Part shown: positions 52,589 to 61,831 of the stretch, piece after piece
Layout of the letters: the number at the start of each line of letters is the position of its first letter
Position numbering within the stretch: position 1 is the stretch's first letter
Source: Marisimplicoccus sp038110465
Lineage (GTDB): Bacteria > Bacteroidota > Bacteroidia > Flavobacteriales > Flavobacteriaceae
Direction: 5' to 3'
Assembly (NCBI GenBank): GCA_038110465.1
Contig: JAYNJU010000003.1
Coordinates: forward strand, 1-64,000
DNA length: 64,000 nucleotides
Notes under the pieces: generated by a model
What the model was told of the DNA's origin: nothing
The model's database searches: none
Seen by the model: the letters and a program-made list of their open reading frames with translations, nothing else
Position numbers and translations under genes: made by a program

Positions 52589-52661
52589 TTGGCCTACTAG
52601 GGATCGAACCTAGACTCTTCTGGACCAAAACCAGACGTGTTGCCAGTTACACCATAGGCCA
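52589..52661 (-). tRNA. tRNA-Gln (anticodon UUG)
   Basis: 73-nt cloverleaf on the minus strand. The acceptor TGGCCTA pairs with TAGGCCA plus discriminator A; the U1-A72 pair is typical of bacterial tRNA-Gln. The D-loop holds GTGTAACTGGCAAC. The anticodon stem TCTGG/CCAGA holds the loop TTTTGGT, with anticodon TTG. The T-arm contains GGTTCGATCC. CCA is not encoded. It stands just upstream of nusA. Confidence 0.95.
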
Positions 52662-52669
52662 ATTAGCTG

Positions 52670-52677
52670 CAAATTTA
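52670..52677 (-). promoter_or_regulatory. -7 promoter element of tRNA-Gln
   Basis: TAAATTTG on the minus strand, an exact TAnnTTTG match, ends 8 bp before the mature tRNA 5' end. Confidence 0.5.
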
Positions 52678-52718
52678 AAATTTTTTTTCTTTTAAAGTTA
52701 TTATTAAGGAATTTCTTA

Positions 52719-53963
52719 TTAAAGTCTCTTTGGAACTGAGTTTAAAACTAAAAAATTAAGAATTAAAGAGATTATAAAGTAAGCTATAAAACAATAAGAA
52801 AGGGTATTGTTATATGAAAGAGAAATATTTTCTTGAAACCCAATAACTAGTATACCAATCAAGATTCTTATAAATTCAAAACTTATTGACCACTTAAATC
52901 CATCCATTAAAGAAGAGAAGCTAAAAATTGTTGAAAAAATAAAAATCATAAATACCACCCTATCAATATTTGAGATATTAGAAAAAGTACTTAAAAAAGT
53001 GAATACAATAAATGTTAAAAAGAAGAAATGAAATCCAGCAATAACTTTATGGGTTAAATTATATCTAGGTTTATATTTTTTTTGACTATAAACATTATCA
53101 ACTTTAACTCTTGGCAATGTTATAGCAACATCATTTGGTCTCCATCCTGTTGGCATAAACCAAATTTTGAATTTATCTACAAAGTTTTTTGTATGATAAG
53201 CATCTTGAATTAAATACCATAAATGTTGAAAATTTATTAATACAGGGTTCCATGTTTGGACTGGTTTTAATGTACCATAAACACATGGTACATCATCAAG
53301 TTCTTCTTGAAATGTCCCAAAAGCTCTATCCCAAATACAAAATATTGCTGCAAGATTCTTATCAACATACTCTTTGTTAATTGCATGGTGAACTCTATGT
53401 TGAGAAGGAGTGACAAAAATATATTCTAAGAAACCTAACTTTCCAATATGTCTAGTATGATACCAGAATTGCCCAAATAAATGCAGAGGTGCTAGAATAC
53501 TTATCATCTTAGGTGGAACACCAATTATAGCTGCAGGTAATAAAAATAATACTCCTATTCCTAAATTATTAGTAATACTTTGTCTCAAAGCACATGCTAG
53601 ATTAAATTCTTCACTACTATGATGAATTACATGTTGATTCCAAAATATATTGACTGAATGCTTTAATCTGTGATGACAATAACTGGCAAAATCAATGCAT
53701 ACAAATGCTATAAAATAATTTATAATTGTTTCTTCCAGAGTGAATTGTTTTAATCTTTCATAGAAAAATGGATAGGAAAAAATTAATATTCCTAGTCCCA
53801 TAATGTCATAAAGTAAATTTGTAAAACCTGAGCTTAAACTAGATATTGTATCCATATAGGAATACTTTTGGTCTTTCTTTAAAATACCATAAAGAATTTC
53901 AGCCAAGATTAAAATCAAAAAAATTGGAATTGTGATAAGTAGAATACTAGCGTATGTTTCCAT
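52719..53963 (-). CDS. Sterol desaturase / fatty acid hydroxylase-family membrane protein
   Basis: 414 residues. It has the di-iron histidine motifs in order: HHRLKH (about 97-102), HVIHHSSEEFN (about 111-121) and QHRVHHAINKEY (about 189-200). Helices surround them, and an extra C-terminal block of three to four helices (about 300-405) lengthens the protein beyond the usual 280-300 residues. The family inserts O2-derived oxygen into, or desaturates, lipids such as fatty acids, carotenoids and ether lipids. The substrate cannot be read from sequence. It is a single gene, divergent from the BNR gene. Confidence 0.88.
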   Translation of the reverse strand: METYASILLITIPIFLILILAEILYGILKKDQKYSYMDTISSLSSGFTNLLYDIMGLGILIFSYPFFYERLKQFTLEETIINYFIAFVCIDFASYCHHRLKHSVNIFWNQHVIHHSSEEFNLACALRQSITNNLGIGVLFLLPAAIIGVPPKMISILAPLHLFGQFWYHTRHIGKLGFLEYIFVTPSQHRVHHAINKEYVDKNLAAIFCIWDRAFGTFQEELDDVPCVYGTLKPVQTWNPVLINFQHLWYLIQDAYHTKNFVDKFKIWFMPTGWRPNDVAITLPRVKVDNVYSQKKYKPRYNLTHKVIAGFHFFFLTFIVFTFLSTFSNISNIDRVVFMIFIFSTIFSFSSLMDGFKWSISFEFIRILIGILVIGFQENISLSYNNTLSYCFIAYFIISLILNFLVLNSVPKRL

Positions 53964-54037
53964 TTTACTATATTGAAATATCGATATATGAAAATTAAAT
54001 AATTTATTTTACATTGGATACATTAAAATTGTCAATT

Positions 54038-57000
54038 ATGTCTTTTAAAAAAAACCACAGAATCTTAACTATAATTTGTGCTTCTTTTTTAATATTTAGC
54101 TCAAGTAGTTTTTCACAAAAAAAATCAAAAAATAATGTTTCATTTGATCCAGTCCTTCATGAATCTATTGAATATAGAGAAATTGGCCCTTTTAGAGGAG
54201 GAAGATCGGCTGCCGTAGCTGGAGTTTCTGGTGAACCAAATCTATTTTATTTTGGTGCAACTGGTGGTGGAGTTTGGAAGACTGAAAATGGAGGTGAAAC
54301 ATATGAAAATATATCTGATGGATTTTTCGGTGGTAGTATAGGTTCAATAGCAGTAGCTTCAGATGATCCAAATGTAATTTATGTAGGAGGAGGAGAAGTA
54401 ACAATTAGAGGTAATGTGTCTTCTGGTTATGGAATGTATAAAAGTGTTGATGCAGGAAAGACATGGAGTTTTTCTGGATTACCAAACTCTAGACATATTC
54501 CAAGAATTGTGATTGACCCTAATGATAATGATGTTGTATATGCAGCTGTACTTGGAAACATATATAAGCCAACAACTGATAGAGGTGTTTATAAGTCTGA
54601 AGATGGAGGATTAAATTGGAAAAAAGTTCTTTATGCAAACGACCTATCTGGTGCTTTTGAATTAGTAATTGATCCTAACAATCCTAGAATACTTTATGCT
54701 TCAACTTGGAGAGTTCAAAGAACTCCATATAGTTTAAGTAGTGGTGGTGAAGGATCTGATCTATGGAAAAGTATAGATAGCGGAGAAACTTGGAAAAAGA
54801 TCAGTAAAAATAATGGATTCCCAACTGGAATACTTGGTGTTATTGGTGTTACTGTATCACCTGTTGACTCTCAAAGGGTTTGGGCTATAGTTGAGAATCA
54901 AGAAAAAGGAGGAGTTTATAGATCAGATGATGGTGGAGAAAACTGGATTTATACAAACTCTTCAAGATCATTAAGACAAAGAGCATGGTACTATTCAAAA
55001 ATTTATGCAGATACTCAAGATGTTGACGGGGTTTATGTAATGAACGTTTCATATCATTATTCCAATGATGGGGGGAGATCATTTAAATCTAATAATGCTC
55101 CACATGGTGATCATCATGACCTATGGATTGCTCCTGAAGATAATACTAGAATGATTATTGCCGATGATGGTGGAGCTCAAGTTTCATATGATAAAGGAGA
55201 AACATGGAGTACTTATTATAATCAGCCAACAGCTCAATATTATAGAGTAACTACTGATAATTCTTTTCCTTACAGAATATATGTTGCACAACAAGATAAT
55301 TCTACTCAAAGGGTCAGACACAGAAGTTTAGGTTATAATATAAGTGAGAATGATTGGGAAAGCACTGCAGGTGGTGAATCAGGTCATCTTGCAGTTGATC
55401 CTAATAATAATGATATAGTTTATGGAGGTAGTTATCTTGGATTTTTAGAAAGACTCAACCATGAAAAAAATACTTCTAGAACAATTAATGTATGGCCTGT
55501 AACAACTCTAGGTGAAGGAGCAGAATCAATGAAATATAGATTTAATTGGAATTTTCCAATTGCATTTAGTAAACATGATGGATCAAAATTATATACTTTT
55601 TCAAATCATGTTCATTTATCTACAGATGAAGGACAAAGCTGGAAAACTATTAGCCCAGACTTAACAAGAAATGATAAGTCTAAACTTGTTTCCTCTGGAG
55701 GTCCTATTACACAAGATAATACTGGAGTTGAATACTATGCAACTTTATTTGCAGTGGATGAGTCTCCAATTCAAGAAGGTCTTATGTGGGTTGGAAGCGA
55801 TGATGGATTAATTCATTTGACAAAAGATGGAGGAGAAACCTGGGAAAATGTTACTCCAAGTAAAATACCAGAATGGATGATGATAAATAGTATAGACGCA
55901 TCAGAATTTGATACTGGAACTGCTTATGTAGCTGGTACAAGATATAAGCTAGGTGATTTTACTCCATATTTATATATGACTGAAGATTATGGAAAGAATT
56001 GGAAGCTAATTACAAATGGTATTGAGAATGAGCATTTCACCAGAGTAATAAGGTCTGATAAGGTTGATCAAAATATTTTATATGCTGGAACTGAAGCAGG
56101 TATGTATATTTCTTATGATAAAGGTAACAGCTGGAATAAGTTTCAAAAAAATTTACCAATTGTACCTATTACAGACTTGACAATTAGAGATAATTCTTTA
56201 ATTGTTGCAACCCAAGGTAGAAGTATTTGGATGATTGATGATTTAACTGTACTGCATCAATTACCAAACTCAGTTACAGAAGAAATTTTGTATAAGCCCA
56301 AAAACTCTCATAGAATGGGAGGAGGTGGAGGAAGAAAATCTCTTACTGCTGGCACAAACCTACCAAATGGGGTTATAGTTCATTATTATATTCCTGATTT
56401 AAATGAAAATGATAATATCACTCTATCCTTTCACGAGGAAGACGGAACTTTAATTAAAGAATTTTCAAATAAAAGTAAATCAGACAATCTTAAAGTTAAA
56501 AAAGGAGGAAACTCTCATATATGGAATATGAAATACCCAGGAGCTGAAAGGCTTGATAATATGGTTTTATGGGGTGCCGACTTCTCTGGAGCTAAAGCTG
56601 TTCCTGGCAGTTATAAAGTAAAACTAACAGTAAATGACTCTGAATTAATTCAAGACTTTGAGATTATCAAAGATCCAACTTCTGAAGGAACAATTGAGGA
56701 TATAACAGCGCAATTTGAATTTGTTAATGAGATAAATGGTGTAGTTGATAAAGCTCATAAAGCAATTAAAGACATTAGAAAAATTAAAACACAACTCAAT
56801 AAATTTCAATCTGATTTCTCTGACAATGAGTTGGCAAAAGATTTAATTAGTGATTCTAAATCAATTATTGAAACTATTGATAAAGTTGAAAATGAATTAT
56901 ATCAAACAAAGAATCAAAGTAATCAAGATCCTTTAAATTATGGGATAAGACTAACTAATAATTTAGGTAATTTAAATTCTTCTTTTAGAAGTGGAGATTT

Positions 57001-57157
57001 TGGTCCAACAAATCAAGCAATAGAAATGAAGGATGAATTAATAGAGAAAGTAAATAATCAACTTGAAATCTTTAATGAAGTTTTAACCAAGGAAATTCCA
57101 AATTTTAATTCGAATTTTAAAAAGCTAGAGTTAGATTATTTAAAGGTGTCTATGTAG
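54038..57157 (+). CDS. Exported BNR/sortilin (VPS10)-like beta-propeller protein
   Basis: 1039 residues from the ATG at 54038, which starts a signal peptide (RILTIICASFLIFSSSSFS); an in-frame TTG lies 24 bp upstream. Many Asp-box-like repeats are spread over residues 40-740 (GGGVWKTENGGETYENI, MYKSVDAGKTWSF, VYKSEDGGLNWKK, LWKSIDSGETWKK, VYRSDDGGENW, LSTDEGQSWKTI, LTKDGGETWENV, MTEDYGKNWKLI), forming one or two propellers. A beta-sandwich region (about 780-880) and a helical tail (about 895-1039) follow. Often annotated as 'glycosyl hydrolase', but no catalytic residues are evident; a protease, binding or scaffold role is equally possible. Confidence 0.85.
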   Translation: MSFKKNHRILTIICASFLIFSSSSFSQKKSKNNVSFDPVLHESIEYREIGPFRGGRSAAVAGVSGEPNLFYFGATGGGVWKTENGGETYENISDGFFGGSIGSIAVASDDPNVIYVGGGEVTIRGNVSSGYGMYKSVDAGKTWSFSGLPNSRHIPRIVIDPNDNDVVYAAVLGNIYKPTTDRGVYKSEDGGLNWKKVLYANDLSGAFELVIDPNNPRILYASTWRVQRTPYSLSSGGEGSDLWKSIDSGETWKKISKNNGFPTGILGVIGVTVSPVDSQRVWAIVENQEKGGVYRSDDGGENWIYTNSSRSLRQRAWYYSKIYADTQDVDGVYVMNVSYHYSNDGGRSFKSNNAPHGDHHDLWIAPEDNTRMIIADDGGAQVSYDKGETWSTYYNQPTAQYYRVTTDNSFPYRIYVAQQDNSTQRVRHRSLGYNISENDWESTAGGESGHLAVDPNNNDIVYGGSYLGFLERLNHEKNTSRTINVWPVTTLGEGAESMKYRFNWNFPIAFSKHDGSKLYTFSNHVHLSTDEGQSWKTISPDLTRNDKSKLVSSGGPITQDNTGVEYYATLFAVDESPIQEGLMWVGSDDGLIHLTKDGGETWENVTPSKIPEWMMINSIDASEFDTGTAYVAGTRYKLGDFTPYLYMTEDYGKNWKLITNGIENEHFTRVIRSDKVDQNILYAGTEAGMYISYDKGNSWNKFQKNLPIVPITDLTIRDNSLIVATQGRSIWMIDDLTVLHQLPNSVTEEILYKPKNSHRMGGGGGRKSLTAGTNLPNGVIVHYYIPDLNENDNITLSFHEEDGTLIKEFSNKSKSDNLKVKKGGNSHIWNMKYPGAERLDNMVLWGADFSGAKAVPGSYKVKLTVNDSELIQDFEIIKDPTSEGTIEDITAQFEFVNEINGVVDKAHKAIKDIRKIKTQLNKFQSDFSDNELAKDLISDSKSIIETIDKVENELYQTKNQSNQDPLNYGIRLTNNLGNLNSSFRSGDFGPTNQAIEMKDELIEKVNNQLEIFNEVLTKEIPNFNSNFKKLELDYLKVSM

Positions 57158-57191
57158 GTAATTAAAAAGAAGTAAAAAGTTTAAGAAAATA

Positions 57192-60100
57192 ATGCCCAAA
57201 ATCTCTTTTAAAAAAACCAATGATATCATTGGTTGGTTTATTTTTTTTGTAGCTCTAACAACTTATAGTTTAACTGTTGAACCAACGGCAAGCTATTGGG
57301 ATGCGGGAGAGTATATCTCAACTTCAGCAAAGCTACAAATTGGACATCCACCTGGAGCTCCTTTCTATCAAATGATGGGAGCAATTTTTTCATTGTTTGC
57401 ATCTAATAATGAGTTGATTGCATTATCTGTTAACTTCTTGTCTGTTGTTTCTAGTGCTTTTGTTATATTATTTTTGTTTTGGTCTACTACTTTAATATTA
57501 AGTAAGATTTTTCATAAAGAAAAAATTCAAAATCAGTGGCTTATTTTTCTTAGTAGTTCTATTGGAGCATTAGCATTTACTTTTTCTGATAGTTTTTGGT
57601 TCAATGCTGTTGAAGCTGAGGTTTATGCTCTTGCAATGCTTTTTCTTTCAGCAACATTTTGGGTAGGACTTAGATGGGAGAAGGATTTTGATAATCCAAG
57701 GGGAGATAAATGGCTTCTTCTAATTTCTTTTTTAATTGGACTTTCTTTTGGAGTTCATTTTATGGCAATATTGTCTATACCTGCAATAGGTATGATTTAT
57801 TTTTTCAAAAAGTATAAGAAGATTACTTTAAGAAACTTCTTATTTGCAAATATTATTTCACTGTCAATACTCCTGTTTATATTCAAATTATTACTTCCTA
57901 GTACTTTATCAATTTTTGGTCAATTAGAAGTGTTTTTTGTAAACTCCATAGGATTGCCGTTTAATTCTGGGACAATAATTGCAGCTTTATTGATGTTGAT
58001 TCTTTTTTATAGAGGTTTAGCATATACAAACTCTAAAGGATTAGTTCAATATAATACGCTTATACTTTGTATTCTATTTGTATTTATAGGATTTTCTTCT
58101 TGGCTAATGATTCCTATAAGATCTAATGCTAATACTGTCATTAATGAAAATTCGCCATCTGATGCAAGGACTTTATTAGCATATTACCGACTTGAACAAT
58201 ACCCTAAAACTTATTTATTCTATGGTCCAATGTTTTCAGATGTATATGCACCTCAAGACCAAAATGAACCTTATGTTGATGGTAAGCCAAAATATGAGAG
58301 AGATTATGATACTAAAAAATATAAGATTGTAAACTATTGGGAAAACTCAGAAATTAACTCCAATGCTAAACATAGAGGGTTAATCCCAAGACTTTGGAGT
58401 TCAGATCATGCAGGAAATTACATGAATTTCACAAACCCCTTAAAGTTTGAAATACTTGATAGATATAAAAATGAGCAAATTATCGTTGAGAGTGTAAATG
58501 AGTTTAGAAACAGAGAACTTCAGGGAGAGGTTGACGGTGATGATTACAATGAATTTTTTAGATCGTTAGGTCCTTATTTAGAAATAAGTAAACCCTCTTT
58601 ATTTGATAATTTAAACTTTCTTTTTTCATATCAAATAAATTACATGTATTGGAGATACTTTATGTGGAACTTTGCTGGTAGACAAAACGATATTCAAGGA
58701 GATTATTCAATTATTAATGGAAATTGGATTAGTGGTATTAAATTTTTAGATGAGATTAGAATTGGAAATCAAAGTGAAATTCATGAAGATCAAAAAAATA
58801 ATAAAGCAAGAAACAGATATTATTTCCTCCCATTATTACTTGGAATTCTAGGGTTATTATTTTGTTATAAACATGATATAAAATCTTTTTGGACTTTACT
58901 ATTATTATTTTTATTTACGGGACTCGCTTTAAAATTTTATTTAAATGAAAGACCATTTGAGCCAAGAGAAAGAGATTATGCTTTAGTAGGTTCATTTTAT
59001 GTTTTTTCTATTTGGATAGGAATGGGCTTTGCATATTTATCTATCTATTTTAATCTACATGAAAGAAAAATTTTAAATGGAATTTTATACTCACTCTGTT
59101 TAATATCGATTCCTTTTTTAATGGCATATGAAAACTGGGATGATCATGATAGATCAAACAGATATACAGCACAATCACTAGCAAGGGCATACTTACAGTC
59201 AATCGATGAGGATAAGGATGCTATGATTTTTACTATTGGTGATAATGATACATTTGCGCTTTGGTATGCTCAAGAAATTGAAGAGTTTAGAACTGATGTT
59301 AGGACAATTAATACAAGCCTTTTAGCTACAGACTGGTATATTGACCAAATGAAAAGAAAAGCTTATGAAAGTAATCCTATACCCTCTCAAATGATACATG
59401 AAAACTATGCCTTTGGAATAAGAGACTACATTAGATATGAAAATTTATTGGACTCTGTAAGATGGGATATAAATGACTTTATGGACTGGGTTGCTAGCGA
59501 TAATCCAAGAACTAAATATAGAAATTTAATATCGCAGTCAGGGGGTGATGTAAACGATTATCCTGTGAATGCTTTGGAGACAGTATTTTACCCTACCAAT
59601 AAAATTAGAGTTAAAGTAAATAAAGAAAATGTAATTCAAAGTGGACTTGTTAAGGAAAAAGATAAAGATTTAATTGTTGATTATATAGATATAGATTTGC
59701 CTGAATCTATTATAACTAAAAATCAAATCATGATGCTTGATATTCTAGCAAATAATGATTGGAAAAGACCTATATATTTTACAGGTGGAAGTTATACAGA
59801 TTCTGAATATATATGGATGAAAGATTATTTACAATTAGACGGTCTTGTATATAAATTAGTTCCTATTAAAACACCAATTGATGATAATAATCCCTATGAA
59901 ATGGGAAGAATTGATTCAAATTTAATGTATGATATTGTAAAAAATTGGTCTTGGGGTAATTCAGAAAGACCTGATATTTATCATGATCCCGAAACTAGAA
60001 AAAATAGTATTTCTTTTAGAAGTAATTTATCTAGATTATCAAACAATTTAATTTTAGAAGGAGAGAATCAAAAAGCAGAAGAAATCATTGATTTAGCTTT

Positions 60101-60704
60101 TTCAAAAATGCCAATCGATTTTTATGAATACTATAGTTTATGGACACCATTTATAGAAGGGTATTATAAAATTGGAAAAAGAGATAAAGCAATAAATGCA
60201 GTAGAAAAGATTAGTTATAAATATTATGATAGACTTAATTACTTTTCTTCAATTGAGATTTTTAATCAGTACAGCTTAGCTGAAGAGATAATTTCTGATA
60301 TAGAAAGGTATCGAAATTTAATAGAGACAATTGAAGAACTAGGAGAGAAAGAGATTTTGGCTGAGAAGATCAAAGATTTCATTAATGTTTCAGAAAAATT
60401 TAACTACATATATGGAGAGTTTGATTATTACATGTCTTTAAATGATTTTCTTGTTACTTTAATTGAGCTTGGAGAATTTGAGTATGGAAAAGAAATTTTA
60501 GATAAAACTGAAGATTTATTGATCAGAAGAGTCTCTGTGTTTTCTAATCTGGATGAAGATGAACAGATTTTCTATATTGAAGGTATTACAACAGATATAA
60601 ACAACTACAGCAGATTAATAAATCAAATAGAAAAATTTGATCTTGAAACTTTTCAGAGTTATAAATCTAGTTTAGAGGAGTTGTTGAGTAAAATAGTTGA
60701 ATAA
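57192..60704 (+). CDS. DUF2723 polytopic membrane protein (GT-C glycosyltransferase-like)
   Basis: 1170 residues. The N-terminal part (about 1-560) has 10-12 helices and begins with the DUF2723 hallmark: VEPTASYWDAGEYIS followed by IGHPPGAPFYQMMGAIFSLFA; the acidic residue in the first loop is at the usual place of the GT-C catalytic Asp. A second hydrophobic region (about 535-660) includes NERPFEPRERDYALVGSFY. The C-terminal third is soluble and helical, TPR-like (residues 950-1170). Homologues are proposed to transfer sugars to exported proteins or lipids. It is 34 bp after the BNR gene, probably cotranscribed. Confidence 0.9.
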   Translation: MPKISFKKTNDIIGWFIFFVALTTYSLTVEPTASYWDAGEYISTSAKLQIGHPPGAPFYQMMGAIFSLFASNNELIALSVNFLSVVSSAFVILFLFWSTTLILSKIFHKEKIQNQWLIFLSSSIGALAFTFSDSFWFNAVEAEVYALAMLFLSATFWVGLRWEKDFDNPRGDKWLLLISFLIGLSFGVHFMAILSIPAIGMIYFFKKYKKITLRNFLFANIISLSILLFIFKLLLPSTLSIFGQLEVFFVNSIGLPFNSGTIIAALLMLILFYRGLAYTNSKGLVQYNTLILCILFVFIGFSSWLMIPIRSNANTVINENSPSDARTLLAYYRLEQYPKTYLFYGPMFSDVYAPQDQNEPYVDGKPKYERDYDTKKYKIVNYWENSEINSNAKHRGLIPRLWSSDHAGNYMNFTNPLKFEILDRYKNEQIIVESVNEFRNRELQGEVDGDDYNEFFRSLGPYLEISKPSLFDNLNFLFSYQINYMYWRYFMWNFAGRQNDIQGDYSIINGNWISGIKFLDEIRIGNQSEIHEDQKNNKARNRYYFLPLLLGILGLLFCYKHDIKSFWTLLLLFLFTGLALKFYLNERPFEPRERDYALVGSFYVFSIWIGMGFAYLSIYFNLHERKILNGILYSLCLISIPFLMAYENWDDHDRSNRYTAQSLARAYLQSIDEDKDAMIFTIGDNDTFALWYAQEIEEFRTDVRTINTSLLATDWYIDQMKRKAYESNPIPSQMIHENYAFGIRDYIRYENLLDSVRWDINDFMDWVASDNPRTKYRNLISQSGGDVNDYPVNALETVFYPTNKIRVKVNKENVIQSGLVKEKDKDLIVDYIDIDLPESIITKNQIMMLDILANNDWKRPIYFTGGSYTDSEYIWMKDYLQLDGLVYKLVPIKTPIDDNNPYEMGRIDSNLMYDIVKNWSWGNSERPDIYHDPETRKNSISFRSNLSRLSNNLILEGENQKAEEIIDLAFSKMPIDFYEYYSLWTPFIEGYYKIGKRDKAINAVEKISYKYYDRLNYFSSIEIFNQYSLAEEIISDIERYRNLIETIEELGEKEILAEKIKDFINVSEKFNYIYGEFDYYMSLNDFLVTLIELGEFEYGKEILDKTEDLLIRRVSVFSNLDEDEQIFYIEGITTDINNYSRLINQIEKFDLETFQSYKSSLEELLSKIVE

Positions 60705-60715
60705 AAAATTAATTT

Positions 60716-60943
60716 ATGAAGATTAGATATAATATTTCAGATCAAATGTATACTCTTTTAAATGAAGCTATAAAATCAGATGCATCAAAAAAAGGATTTG
60801 GGGTTATTCCTACTCAGCAACAATTTTTAAATGGTGTTATTTATTACTGGATAAGAAAAAATATTCCCGATTTATTAACTTCTTTTTCTGAAGTACCGGA
60901 GATAAAAGAACATCAATTATTGAAAAATAATAGATCTAATTAA
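60716..60943 (+). CDS. Small cytoplasmic protein of unknown function (75 aa)
   Basis: 75 residues, no signal or membrane segment. The pattern is a short strand (MKIRYNI), then helices (DQMYTLLNEAIKSDASKK, TQQQFLNGVIYYWIRKN) that loosely recall a ribbon-helix-helix protein, but I see no firm family signature. It is 11 bp after the DUF2723 gene and so probably in its operon. The 3' end overlaps the convergent thioredoxin-like gene by 8 bp. Ordinary host codon use supports a real gene. Confidence 0.65.
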   Translation: MKIRYNISDQMYTLLNEAIKSDASKKGFGVIPTQQQFLNGVIYYWIRKNIPDLLTSFSEVPEIKEHQLLKNNRSN

Positions 60944-61235
60944 GTTGATCTTTCATTAAGCTTATTAGAGTATTAGCATCCTGATCTCCGCTCTGTCTCC
61001 AAACCATTTCTCCAAATTTATAAATCATTAAAGTTGGTATGACTTTTACCCTTAATGCTTCCGAAAGCTTTATATTTTTTTCAGTATTTATTTTAATAAC
61101 CTTACCCTTATCTCCAAGTGCAGCAGCTACATCTTTTAAAACTGGGTGAAGAGATATAGACTGCTCATCAAACTCACTAAAGAAGACTAGTAAGAGAGGC
61201 TTTTTTTCATCTAATAATTCTCCAAATTTTGACAT
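60936..61235 (-). CDS. Thioredoxin-fold protein lacking the CxxC active site
   Basis: 99 residues that fit the thioredoxin fold from end to end: PLLLVFFSEFDEQSISLHPVLKDV (13-36) corresponds to the strand and helix carrying WCGPC, KVIKINTEKN to the next strand, and VKVIPTLMIYKFGE (63-76) contains the cis-proline (P67). The active-site tetrapeptide is DEQS (23-26), with no cysteine anywhere, so it cannot act as a disulfide reductase. It may bind or chaperone a partner. Stand-alone minus-strand gene, 8-bp tail-to-tail overlap with its neighbour. Confidence 0.8.
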   Translation of the reverse strand: MSKFGELLDEKKPLLLVFFSEFDEQSISLHPVLKDVAAALGDKGKVIKINTEKNIKLSEALRVKVIPTLMIYKFGEMVWRQSGDQDANTLISLMKDQLN

Positions 61236-61399
61236 GAGAATTGGTTTTACTGGCGAAATTATAAATTTTTTCTATTTAAAACCAAATATCACACCTTTAT
61301 TGATATTTGACTATAGAGACATTTTTATAACATAATGTTTACGTTAAATTAATATAAAATAGTTTTTTGCATTAGATATTTGTAAAAAATAAATATCAA

Positions 61400-61825
61400 A
61401 TGAATAATTTTATAATTGTCTTTTGTTTTGTTTTTTTTTCTACAAATATATATTCTCAAAAAATTGGTTATGAGTTTCGTTCAAATGGAAAAGCATACAT
61501 ATCTACTTCTTATGCTGGTTTTGAAGTAAGGCACAGAACTGATAAAGAGGAAAATAGATTTACGTATAGGTATAAAATATTAGATACTGAAAAGCTTACA
61601 TTCAGTTTACCCTTACATTATAAAGTAGAAAAGGAAATAGCAACTTTTGAGCCTAGATTGAAATATCATATTAAAAAGTTTAGTTTATGGGCTCAAAAAG
61701 AATTTAATCTTGAAGAAAATATGAATGCAGCATTTGGTATAGATATACCCATAAATGATTTCACTTACAGAATTGGTTGGGATTCTTCAGATACAGTAAG
61801 ATTTAGATTAGTCAAAAAATTTTAA
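61400..61825 (+). CDS. Small exported beta-strand-rich protein of unknown function (141 aa)
   Basis: 141 residues. The signal peptide is MNNFIIVFCFVFFSTNIYSQ. The mature 121 residues show alternating polar/hydrophobic strands with many Tyr, Phe, Arg and Lys (KIGYEFRSNGKAYIS, RFTYRYKILD, KLTFSLPLHYKV, FTYRIGWDSS) and end in a terminal Phe (RFRLVKKF), the signal of outer-membrane barrels. An eight-strand outer-membrane barrel is plausible. It is only 6 bp before the phosphate transporter gene, so they are likely cotranscribed; a role in phosphate passage across the outer membrane is a guess. Confidence 0.7.
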   Translation: MNNFIIVFCFVFFSTNIYSQKIGYEFRSNGKAYISTSYAGFEVRHRTDKEENRFTYRYKILDTEKLTFSLPLHYKVEKEIATFEPRLKYHIKKFSLWAQKEFNLEENMNAAFGIDIPINDFTYRIGWDSSDTVRFRLVKKF

Positions 61826-61831
61826 TACAAT

